A stretch of DNA of 64,000 nt from Gordonia sp049847105 (GTDB lineage: Bacteria > Actinomycetota > Actinomycetes > Mycobacteriales > Mycobacteriaceae). Below the pieces are notes generated by a model, which searched no databases, had not been told where the DNA came from, and saw nothing but the letters and a program-made list of their open reading frames with translations. The translations under genes and the position numbers were made by a program. This document shows positions 1 through 7,122 of this stretch, piece after piece (position 1 is the first letter of the stretch; each line of letters starts with the position of its first letter). The stretch is taken from NCBI RefSeq assembly GCF_049847105.1, contig NZ_JBNCNS010000004.1:1-64000 (forward strand), written 5' to 3'.

Positions 1-351
1 GGGCAGACGGTGCCGGAGAATCTGAACATCAAAGACCGGTTCTCCCATGTGCTCAAGACGTTCGGGAACTGGCTCGACGAGCAGTTCCGCGACACACGTG
101 GCCGGTTGCGCACCGAGTTCACCACGCCCGAAGGTCTGGTGATCCCCGGCGATGCCGACAACCTCGAACCCCTGTTCCCCGGTCTACGCCGCATCCGGTT
201 CAAAGCTCCACCCGCACCACGCGAAGCCGACGCCCCTCGAGAGACGCCGACACCTCCCACCCGGTCGATGACCCGGGTGGCAGCCAAACACGCCCGCAGA
301 CAACAAGAACGAGAACGCAACCGACGCCGACGCGAAGCCGACGGACCGTGA
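1..351 (+). CDS. C-terminal fragment of probable DUF222/13E12-family HNH protein (partial, starts outside window)
   Basis: The frame is open to the first base, so this is probably the 3' end of a longer gene; a GTG at 10 could start a 113-residue product but has no ribosome binding site in view. The stretch with KTFGNW, then EFTTPEGL and FPGLRRIRF, followed by an Arg-rich tail, resembles the C-terminal tail of DUF222 (13E12 repeat) HNH nuclease-like proteins, which are multi-copy in Gordonia and mycobacteria. The HNH core itself is not in the window. It is convergent with pcaC. The family call rests on tail resemblance only. Confidence 0.5.
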   Translation, partial: GQTVPENLNIKDRFSHVLKTFGNWLDEQFRDTRGRLRTEFTTPEGLVIPGDADNLEPLFPGLRRIRFKAPPAPREADAPRETPTPPTRSMTRVAAKHARRQQERERNRRRREADGP

Positions 352-372
352 ACGGCGCGATGGCGGACAGCG

Positions 373-750
373 TCACCCCGCCGCGTCAACCTCCGCGAAC
401 ACGCCGACCGCGATCCGGAATGCCGTATTCGCGTCCGGCACCCCGCAATAGATCGCCGACTGCAGAATGACCTCTTTGATCTCGTCGCGCGACAACCCGT
501 TGCGCAGTGCCGCGCGCAGATGCATCGCAAGTTCCTCGTGGTGCCCCCGGGCGATGAGTGCGGTGAGGGTGATCATCGACCGACTCCGACGGTCCAGTCC
601 CGGTCTCGTCCAGATACTCCCCCACGCGTATTCGGTGATGAGTTCCTGGAATTCGCGTGTGGTGTCGGTGATCGCCGCGGTCGCCTTGTCGACATGCGTG
701 TCACCGAGCACCTCGCGGCGCACCGCCATCCCATCGTCGTATTTGGACAT
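373..750 (-). CDS. pcaC: 4-carboxymuconolactone decarboxylase PcaC
   Basis: Decarboxylates 4-carboxymuconolactone to beta-ketoadipate enol-lactone in the cytoplasmic protocatechuate branch. The 125-residue product is the usual length for a stand-alone PcaC and carries the CMD-domain pattern ELITEYAWGSIWTRPGL, then AMHLRAALRNGLSRDEIKEV and the Cys in QSAIYCGVP. Its ATG overlaps the TGA of pcaB by one base (TGATG), so the two are translationally coupled. In Rhodococcus the decarboxylase is usually fused to the enol-lactonase (PcaL); here it is a separate short protein with no pcaD domain. It is the last gene of the pob-pca operon. Confidence 0.92.
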   Translation of the reverse strand: MSKYDDGMAVRREVLGDTHVDKATAAITDTTREFQELITEYAWGSIWTRPGLDRRSRSMITLTALIARGHHEELAMHLRAALRNGLSRDEIKEVILQSAIYCGVPDANTAFRIAVGVFAEVDAAG

Positions 751-1976
751 CAAGACCCTTCCGTCGCGACGCGCCGAGCCCGATCGAGCTGGGCGTCGAT
801 GTATTGCTGTGTGGCGCCGAGATATTCCGACCCCGGCGCATGCCCGGCGATCGTCGCCATCGATTCCTGTTCCGACCTGACGGACGCCCCCGCACCGGCC
901 AGGTTCGCCTGCATCCGATCGCCGCGGACGTCCAGTTCGCCGATGAGCAGGCTGGTCTGCCGCGCCGCGACGACGGTCCGTCGTACCAATGTCCGCAGCG
1001 CATCCCACTCGACATGCCACGCGCCCGCGGTGCGCTCTTCCGCGGCATCCGCGGCAGCCAGGTGGAGAGTGGAACCGAGCATCGGGGCACTCAGCGCCGC
1101 CCGCCGGATGAGTACCGACAGAACGGGATTGGCCTTGTGCGGCATAGTCGACGACGAGCCGCCGGAACCTTCGGACAGCTCGTCGATCTCGGGCCGCGAC
1201 AGCGCCAGCACGTCGTTGGCGATATGCCCCCAGGCGTCGGTGCAGCCCACCGCCGCATCGCCGCTGCGGGTGACCGCGGTGCGGACGGAGTGCCACGGGG
1301 TCAGCGGGGCGAGGCCGAGGATGTCCGCGGCGATCGCACCGGCCTGCATCGCCACCGGACCGGCGTCCGCACCACGGCCCGAGAGCTCGGCGACGGCCGC
1401 CGATGTTCCTGCCGCACCGCCCATCTGCACCGGGAATGTCAGACTCGCAACCTGTTCCCGCGCGTCGAGCACCCCGTGTAACCATTGTGCAGCCTTGAGT
1501 CCGAAGGTCATCGGGACGGCGTGCTGGGTGAGTGTGCGGGCCACCATCCCGGTGTGCCGATGATCGCCGGCGAGACGCACCAAGGTGCCGGCCTGAGCGT
1601 CCAGTTCGACCAGGACCGCATCGAATCCGTCGGCAACACACAGCATCAGCGCGGTGTCGACCACATCCTGACTGGTGAGACCACGATGCAGCCACGTGCC
1701 TGCGGTCGACGAACCGAGCCCGTCGCGCAGGCGTCGGACGAGCGGAATCACCGGATTACCACCGGATTCCGCCTCCACGGCGATCTGCTCGACGTCGTCG
1801 TCGGCGATCAGATCGCGAAGGGCACCGACGGTCACGCCGGCCTCCGTCGGTGCGATCCCGACCTTGCCGAGCGCCGTCGACCATGCCGACTCCACCTGCA
1901 GCAAAGCATCGAGAACTGCTGCGTCGGTGAGAATCTCACCGGCGTGGTGGTCGCCGGGCCAGAGGAGATCAGGCAC
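750..1976 (-). CDS. pcaB: 3-carboxy-cis,cis-muconate cycloisomerase PcaB
   Basis: Converts 3-carboxy-cis,cis-muconate to 4-carboxymuconolactone. The 408-residue protein belongs to the fumarase/aspartase superfamily; the family signature GSSSTMPHKANP is present at roughly residue 275, and the N-terminus (PGDHHAGEILTDAAVL) matches class members. Start is GTG, three bases after the pcaG stop, and the stop overlaps the pcaC start. It is shorter than the about 450-residue Pseudomonas form, as is common in actinobacteria. Confidence 0.93.
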   Translation of the reverse strand: MPDLLWPGDHHAGEILTDAAVLDALLQVESAWSTALGKVGIAPTEAGVTVGALRDLIADDDVEQIAVEAESGGNPVIPLVRRLRDGLGSSTAGTWLHRGLTSQDVVDTALMLCVADGFDAVLVELDAQAGTLVRLAGDHRHTGMVARTLTQHAVPMTFGLKAAQWLHGVLDAREQVASLTFPVQMGGAAGTSAAVAELSGRGADAGPVAMQAGAIAADILGLAPLTPWHSVRTAVTRSGDAAVGCTDAWGHIANDVLALSRPEIDELSEGSGGSSSTMPHKANPVLSVLIRRAALSAPMLGSTLHLAAADAAEERTAGAWHVEWDALRTLVRRTVVAARQTSLLIGELDVRGDRMQANLAGAGASVRSEQESMATIAGHAPGSEYLGATQQYIDAQLDRARRVATEGS

Positions 1977-1979
1977 GGA

Positions 1980-2534
1980 TCATCGTCCGTCGTGATCGAG
2001 GAAGACGGTCTCGCCCTCGCCCTGTAGATGGATGTCGAAGCGGTAGCCGTTGTTCTCGGCGGTCGCGATCAGGGTCGACCGTCGCTCCTCGGGCACCGAG
2101 GTGAGCAGCGTGTCCGACGCCACGGCCCGGGCACTGTCGGGCAGGTAGGCCCGCGTGAACAGTCGATCGAGCAGGCCGCGCGCGAAGACACAGACCGCGA
2201 AGAACGGCGCGGCACCCGCCGACACCGGACCGGGGGCAACCGTCGCGAAGGTGTAATGCCCGGTCCGGTCCGTCTGCACGCGACCGAAGCCGGTGAAGGT
2301 GAACCCGTCCCGCCACAGCGAACCGGGCTCCTGGCTGACGTTGCCCGAGCCGTCGGCCTGCCAGATCTCGATCAGGGCATCCGGCACCGGATCTCCGGCA
2401 CCGTCGAACACGCTGCCGTGCAGCCGAATCCGGTTCGGGTGGCCGGTGGGGACCAGTTCGGCACCGCCGTCGAACGGCAGAGCGTAGTGGAAGAACGGGC
2501 CGACGGTCTGGCCCGGCGTGGGTGCGAGAGTCAC
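1980..2534 (-). CDS. pcaG: Protocatechuate 3,4-dioxygenase alpha subunit PcaG
   Basis: Structural subunit of the intradiol dioxygenase that opens protocatechuate to 3-carboxy-cis,cis-muconate. The 184-residue product shows the subunit pattern TPGQTVGPFFHYAL at the N-terminus and the PDALIEIWQAD motif; as expected for the alpha chain it lacks the Tyr/Tyr/His/His iron set that PcaH has. Start was set at the GTG whose first four bases overlap the pcaH TGA (GTGA), rather than at an upstream in-frame codon inside pcaH, because the product then begins just before the conserved TPGQTVGP. Confidence 0.93.
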   Translation of the reverse strand: MTLAPTPGQTVGPFFHYALPFDGGAELVPTGHPNRIRLHGSVFDGAGDPVPDALIEIWQADGSGNVSQEPGSLWRDGFTFTGFGRVQTDRTGHYTFATVAPGPVSAGAAPFFAVCVFARGLLDRLFTRAYLPDSARAVASDTLLTSVPEERRSTLIATAENNGYRFDIHLQGEGETVFLDHDGR

Positions 2535-3370
2535 TGGTCTTCCTCCATCGGGGTCTGACGGCTGCCGGTGAGCACGATGTCCCAACGGTATCCGGTGGAC
2601 CATTCATGCTGGGTCAGATCGTGGTCGTAGGTCGCGACGAGCCGGTCACGGGCCTGCTGGTCGACGACCGCCTGATAGATCGGATCGAAGGCGAAGAGCG
2701 GGTCGCCCGGAAAGTACATCTGGGTGACCAGTCGCTGCGTGAAGGCGGTACCGAACACCGAGAAGTGGATGTGGGCCGGGCGCCAGGCGTTGTGGTGGTT
2801 CTTCCACGGGTACGGGCCCGGTTTGATGGTGGTGAACTTGTACCAGCCGTCGTCGTCGGTGAGGCAGCGGCCCACACCGGTGAAATTGGGATCGATCGGA
2901 GCGGGATGCTGGTCGCGCTTGTGGATGTAGCGCCCGGCCGCGTTGGCCTGCCAGACCTCGACGAGCTGGCGACGGATCGGCCGTCCGTCACCGTCGAGCA
3001 CACGTCCGGTCACCACGAGGCGTTCGCCGATCGGATCGCCGTTGTGCGCGATGGTGAGGTCCGCCTCGAGCGGGTCGACGTCGCGGTGGCCGAAGGCCGG
3101 CGACCAGAGCTCGATGCCCTCCGGGTCGGAGTGGTGAAAGTTCTTGGTGGGGTGGCGCAGCAGGCTCGACCGGTACGGCGGATAGTCCAGCCTGGGAGCG
3201 GCCTCCGGCGCCGCGCCCCCTGCCAGTGACGACGCGTAATCCGCACCGATCCGTGCGATCTCGTCGCTGATCTGCTGCTGCGTACCCTGCGCGGCGTCCG
3301 ACGAGATCTGACCGTGCTCGTCGAACACCTCCGACTCCTCGTCCGCTCCGGTGATCAATGGTGTGGCCAT
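2531..3370 (-). CDS. pcaH: Protocatechuate 3,4-dioxygenase beta subunit PcaH
   Basis: Catalytic subunit of the non-haem Fe(III) intradiol dioxygenase. In the 279-residue product the iron ligands can be read as Tyr148 (GRY), Tyr187 (GPYPW), His200 and His202 (RPAHIHFS); the spacing 39-13-2 is identical to Tyr408-Tyr447-His460-His462 of the Pseudomonas putida enzyme. The chosen ATG (product begins MATPLITGAD) overlaps the end of pobA by 16 bases, indicating coupling. Partner is PcaG, directly downstream with a GTGA overlap. Confidence 0.95.
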   Translation of the reverse strand: MATPLITGADEESEVFDEHGQISSDAAQGTQQQISDEIARIGADYASSLAGGAAPEAAPRLDYPPYRSSLLRHPTKNFHHSDPEGIELWSPAFGHRDVDPLEADLTIAHNGDPIGERLVVTGRVLDGDGRPIRRQLVEVWQANAAGRYIHKRDQHPAPIDPNFTGVGRCLTDDDGWYKFTTIKPGPYPWKNHHNAWRPAHIHFSVFGTAFTQRLVTQMYFPGDPLFAFDPIYQAVVDQQARDRLVATYDHDLTQHEWSTGYRWDIVLTGSRQTPMEEDQ

Positions 3371-4533
3371 CCTGTGTAACCTTCCGCGAGATAGGTGGAG
3401 CCGGCCTCCGAGGAGACCAGTGACTGAAGCTCTCCGAGTTGGCGTTGTTCGTCGAATTCCGATGCGTCCGTGGAATTGTGGAGCATCGTGGTCATCCAGT
3501 AGGAGAAGTGCTGGGCTTTCCACACCCGCGACAGAGCGCGGTCGGTGTAGTTGTCGAGAGCGTCGTCGTCGCCCTTCTGCACGGCACGCTCGATCTCCTC
3601 GGCCAGCACCCGGACATCGGACAGGGCGAGGTTGAGCCCCTTGGCACCCGTCGGGGGCACCGTGTGTGCCGCGTCGCCGGCCAGCAAGAGGTTGCCGTGG
3701 CGCATCGGTGACTGCACAAAACTCCGGAACGGCAGCACTGTTCGCTCGATGACGGGCCCGTCCTTCAACCGGAATCCGTCCGACCCGGCGAGCCGGGTGT
3801 GCAATTGCTCCCAGATCCGATCATCGGACCATTCGGCGGGATTCTCGGTGGGATCGCACTGGAAGTACATGCGCTGCACGGTGTCGGTCCGTTGGCTGAT
3901 CAGCGCGAAGCCCTGGGCCGAGCGGGTGTAGATGAGTTCCGGGGCGCTCGGCGGCGCCTCCACCATCACGCCGAACCACGCGAAGGGGTACTCACGGTAG
4001 TACTGATGGGCGTCGGCGACGAGGGACCGACAGATACTGCGCGAACCGTCGGCACCGACGACGAGGTCTGCCGAGATCTCATGCCGTCCGCCGTCGGCGT
4101 CGGTGTAGCGGACAGTTGGGGTGTCGAGGACGCCGGTGACCTCGGTGTCGGTGATGCCGTACCGCAGATCGCCGCCGTCCCGCGTGCGTGCGCGATGCAG
4201 GTCGACGAACACCTGGGTCTGCGGGTAGAGCCAGCACGACGCGCCGGCCAGCTTCTGGAAGTCGATACGGTGGCTGACCCCGCCGAATCTCAGCGAGATC
4301 CCCTCGTGCTCGTGTCCCTCGGTGAGGACACGGTCAGAGACACCGGAATCGACGAGCAGTCGGACGCTGTCGCGCTCGAGGATGCCCGCACGGTGCGTGG
4401 TCTCGATCTGCTCGACCGTACGATTGTCGACGACCACGCTCTCGATCCCGGCAACGTGCAGCAGATGGGACAGCATCAGCCCCGCCGGGCCACCGCCGAC
4501 GATGGCCACCTGGGTCGTGGTCGCAGTGCTCAT
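3355..4533 (-). CDS. pobA: 4-hydroxybenzoate 3-monooxygenase PobA
   Basis: FAD- and NAD(P)H-dependent hydroxylase making protocatechuate from 4-hydroxybenzoate, thus feeding the pca genes directly downstream. The 392-residue length matches the family. Visible are the FAD Rossmann motif GGGPAGL at residues 13-19, the DG motif GADGSRS near 160, and the GD motif LAGDAAHTVPPTGAKGLNLA near 285. First gene of the operon; ATG start. The intergenic region to the divergent kinase gene holds a palindrome (4609-4623) that could be its operator. Confidence 0.95.
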   Translation of the reverse strand: MSTATTTQVAIVGGGPAGLMLSHLLHVAGIESVVVDNRTVEQIETTHRAGILERDSVRLLVDSGVSDRVLTEGHEHEGISLRFGGVSHRIDFQKLAGASCWLYPQTQVFVDLHRARTRDGGDLRYGITDTEVTGVLDTPTVRYTDADGGRHEISADLVVGADGSRSICRSLVADAHQYYREYPFAWFGVMVEAPPSAPELIYTRSAQGFALISQRTDTVQRMYFQCDPTENPAEWSDDRIWEQLHTRLAGSDGFRLKDGPVIERTVLPFRSFVQSPMRHGNLLLAGDAAHTVPPTGAKGLNLALSDVRVLAEEIERAVQKGDDDALDNYTDRALSRVWKAQHFSYWMTTMLHNSTDASEFDEQRQLGELQSLVSSEAGSTYLAEGYTGWPHH

Positions 4534-4608
4534 CTGGTCTCCGCTCGTGTGATCTGTTGCGATGCCCAGAACGGTATGAGTTCGCGCTCACAAATGTCGA
4601 CCCGTGGC

Positions 4609-4623
4609 TTTCACTGAGTGAAA
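4609..4623. promoter_or_regulatory. Palindrome TTTCAC-TGA-GTGAAA between pobA and kinase gene
   Basis: A perfect 6-bp-arm inverted repeat lies in the 130-base divergent intergenic region, 76 bases upstream of the pobA start and 41 upstream of the kinase start. Position and symmetry suit a regulator of the pob-pca operon (PobR/PcaR-type regulators are common in this pathway), but no such regulator gene is in the window. Function is inferred. Confidence 0.4.
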
Positions 4624-4663
4624 TTGGGTTCAGCCCGGCGACGAGATGGGGATACTCGGTGCC

Positions 4664-5530
4664 ATGGAATCCTCGTCCCAGATCGACGTCGCGGTCGTCG
4701 GGACCTTGAACATGGACGTGATCGTGCGGGTCGGTCGAATGCCCCGGTCCGGCGAGACCATCCTGGGCACCTCGCTCTTCGAGCGTCCTGGCGGCAAGGG
4801 CGCCAACCAGGCCCTGGCCGCGGCAGAAGTGGCACGCACCGCGCTGATCGGCGCGGTCGGGAACGACGACGCGGCACAACGGCTGGTCGCGAACCAGCAT
4901 GACGGTGGGGTCGAGATCGGCCATCTCCATCACGTCGACGGCATCAGCGGTCGGGCGATCATCGAGGTGGACGACCGGGGAGACAACCGGATCATTGTCC
5001 TGACCGGCACGAACGCGGCGCTCACACCCGGCCATGTGGAGCACGGGCTCGATGAGTTGACGCCGAAGGTCGTTCTCACACAACTCGAATCGCCGCTCGA
5101 CGTCACCGCCTCCGTAGCGGCCTGGGCCACTGCGAACGACCGTCGGTTCCTCCTGAACCCGAGCCCGGTGTGCCGTCTCGACGAGCACGTCATCGGCGCC
5201 GCGGACCCGTTGATCGTCAACGAGGGAGAGGCCGCGTACTACGCCGGCGGCGACCCTGCCGATGATCCCACCGACCTCGCCCGTCGCCTGCTCGTCCACT
5301 CCCGATCGGCGGTCATCACTCTGGGCGGCGACGGAGTCATCGTCGCGACTCCCGACGGGATCCGTCGCATCGATGTCGAGCAGGTGCGGGCCGTCGACAC
5401 CACCGGTGCCGGAGATCTGTTCGCGGGGACCCTGGCCGGACACCTCGCACTGGGCTCGACGGTTGCCGATGCAGCCGCGCTCGCTGCGACTGCGGCGACC
5501 GAATTCGTTGCGCAACCGCGCGATATCTAG
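4664..5530 (+). CDS. Ribokinase-type PfkB-family sugar kinase
   Basis: Likely phosphorylates ribose or a similar sugar or nucleoside with ATP. The 288-residue product has the N-terminal VVGTLNMD core, the ribokinase signature PGGKGANQALAAAEV near residue 40 and the PfkB second signature DTTGAGDLFAG near 250, where the catalytic Asp lies. ATG at 4664 places MESSSQIDVAVVG just ahead of the first strand, as usual; an ATG at 4646 would add six residues. The TAG stop shares its CTAG with the stop of the convergent downstream gene. Substrate not determinable from sequence. Confidence 0.82.
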   Translation: MESSSQIDVAVVGTLNMDVIVRVGRMPRSGETILGTSLFERPGGKGANQALAAAEVARTALIGAVGNDDAAQRLVANQHDGGVEIGHLHHVDGISGRAIIEVDDRGDNRIIVLTGTNAALTPGHVEHGLDELTPKVVLTQLESPLDVTASVAAWATANDRRFLLNPSPVCRLDEHVIGAADPLIVNEGEAAYYAGGDPADDPTDLARRLLVHSRSAVITLGGDGVIVATPDGIRRIDVEQVRAVDTTGAGDLFAGTLAGHLALGSTVADAAALAATAATEFVAQPRDI

Positions 5531-6042
5531 CGACGCGCGTATCGCAACAGCACGGGCCCGGACTCGAACGGCCGCGTCTCCACCAGCTCGAGATCCAATC
5601 GCGCACCTGACGGGAAGAACGGCACTCCGCCGCCGATCGCCACCGGGTACACGACCGGACGGAACTCGTCGATACGGTCGAGCATCGACGCGGCCAGTGT
5701 TGCGCCGCCGATCTGTACCTGGCCGTCGCGGTCGGGGATCTCGCTGACGTCGTGTACCAGGTCGGCGCCGTCGACGTGCGCGAGCGTGTTCGAGACGACG
5801 AGTCGCGGTGTGTTCTGCCAGGCGTGGGCGTACTCGAGTTCGGCAGGCGACGACTCCGCTGGGGGCTCCAGCCAGTACTGCATCGTCTCCCACAGATTGC
5901 GTCCGTAGACGTCCAGCGCGGACTCCTGTTGGACGCCCACCCAGTACGCGAACACGTCGTCCGCCGGTTCGGACCAGTCGAAGTTGCCGTCGGCGTCGAC
6001 GACGTAACCGTCGGCCGAGATGTTCATGCCGTAGACAATCAC
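5527..6042 (-). CDS. Dihydrofolate reductase family protein (RibD C-terminal-like)
   Basis: A 171-residue protein of the RibD_C/DHFR-like fold. It shows the N-terminal strand MIVYGMNISADGYV, the DVYGRNLWETMQYW segment after the first helix, and the VQIGGATLAASMLD nucleotide-binding loop followed by GGGVPFF. Such proteins are short NADPH-dependent reductases of mostly unknown substrate; folate metabolism is not implied. Convergent with the kinase gene, the two stops sharing four bases. Confidence 0.8.
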   Translation of the reverse strand: MIVYGMNISADGYVVDADGNFDWSEPADDVFAYWVGVQQESALDVYGRNLWETMQYWLEPPAESSPAELEYAHAWQNTPRLVVSNTLAHVDGADLVHDVSEIPDRDGQVQIGGATLAASMLDRIDEFRPVVYPVAIGGGVPFFPSGARLDLELVETRPFESGPVLLRYARR

Positions 6043-6115
6043 TGCGCTACCTCATCCGGATGTCGTGACGTCGGTTCTCACGATTGTCGCGCGCCGGACA
6101 CGAAACCGGAAGGGG

Positions 6116-6892
6116 TCATCGCTTCGACCAGCGCGCCACCCGCTCCTTGTGCTCGCTCGTCTGATGCGCGAGCGGCTGCATCGCCGCCGCCAGATTGAGC
6201 ACCGTGTCGAGCGAGTTGGTCCGCGACTCGGCGAGTAGGCGTTTGGCCATCCGCAGCGCGTGCGGCGGATTCTTGGCGATCCGCGCCGCCAATTCCCCTG
6301 CTGCGTCCATGAGTTCACCGTCGGGCACGACGCGGCTCACCATGCCCCACTCGAGTGCCTTCGCGGCATACACGCGGTCGCCGGTGAACGTCATCTCGGC
6401 GGCCCGCTCGTAACCGATGGCCCGCTGCAGGAACCAGGACCCGCCGTCACCGGGGATGAGGCCGACCTGGACGAAACTCTCGGCGAAGAAGGCGGATTCG
6501 GCGGCGACCCGCAGGTCACACATCATCGACAGATCACAGCCCGCACCGACCGCAGGGCCGTTGACCGCGGCGATCACCGGCACCTCACAGCGCAGCATCG
6601 CCCTCGGAATCCGTTGTATCCCGTTGGCATAGCCGAACCGTTGATCCGCACCCCCCAGCCCGAAGAGGCCCTCCTCGTCCGCCATCTCCTGGACATTCCC
6701 GCCGGCCGAGAAGATATGGCCCGCACCGGTGAGGATCACCGTACGAACATCGGTGTCGGCGTTCGCCTCATCCACGGCACCCTCGAATGCGGCGACCAGA
6801 TCCACCCCGGTGATGGCGTTGCCGACGTCGGGAAGGTTGATCGTCCACACCGAGACACCGCCGTCGGTGCTGACGTCCAGAGGTTTGCGCAC
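6116..6892 (-). CDS. Enoyl-CoA hydratase/isomerase family protein
   Basis: A 258-residue crotonase-fold enzyme acting on an acyl-CoA. The oxyanion-hole segment GAGHIFSAGGNVQEM (about residues 57-71) and the second one AVNGPAVGAGCDLSMMCD (about 108-125) are present, followed by FVQVGLIPGDGGSWFLQRA. The residue replacing the first catalytic Glu of true hydratases is not obvious, so isomerase or another crotonase reaction is possible. GTG at 6892 was chosen because AAAGGCGG lies about 8 bases upstream and the product begins just before the first strand. Confidence 0.85.
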   Translation of the reverse strand: MRKPLDVSTDGGVSVWTINLPDVGNAITGVDLVAAFEGAVDEANADTDVRTVILTGAGHIFSAGGNVQEMADEEGLFGLGGADQRFGYANGIQRIPRAMLRCEVPVIAAVNGPAVGAGCDLSMMCDLRVAAESAFFAESFVQVGLIPGDGGSWFLQRAIGYERAAEMTFTGDRVYAAKALEWGMVSRVVPDGELMDAAGELAARIAKNPPHALRMAKRLLAESRTNSLDTVLNLAAAMQPLAHQTSEHKERVARWSKR

Positions 6893-6994
6893 GGTCGTGC
6901 CGCCTTTCGATCGGGGTCGCTCACTGCACCTTACGACGGACGTCTGCCGCCGTCGTCCGAGTTGCCTCCCCTGGTCGCGACGTACCTTTGGACG

Positions 6995-7102
6995 ATGACG
7001 AGCACTCGTGACCACACCGGGCCTGCGCGCTCGATCGCCGGCGAATTACGATCAGGACTCGAGATACTCGGTCGGGCGATCGAGGAGTGCGCCGCCACTT
7101 AG
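6995..7102 (+). CDS. Possible 35-residue small protein
   Basis: In the 230-base gap between two minus-strand genes there is an ATG frame of 35 codons ending TAG, with a helix-prone C-terminal half (AGELRSGLEILGRAIEECAAT). Six bases ahead of the ATG is TACCTT, a TANNNT box placed as in other leaderless genes in this window. There is no Shine-Dalgarno sequence. No family is recognised; it may also be a remnant of a larger gene. Confidence 0.3.
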   Translation: MTSTRDHTGPARSIAGELRSGLEILGRAIEECAAT

Positions 7103-7122
7103 CGTTCGGCGACAGAGGGCTC

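Noticed and set aside
4334..5893. 519-codon minus-strand frame over the kinase gene
   Set aside because: Arg-rich translation without domains, antisense to a well-supported kinase and overlapping pobA; typical of high-GC shadow frames.
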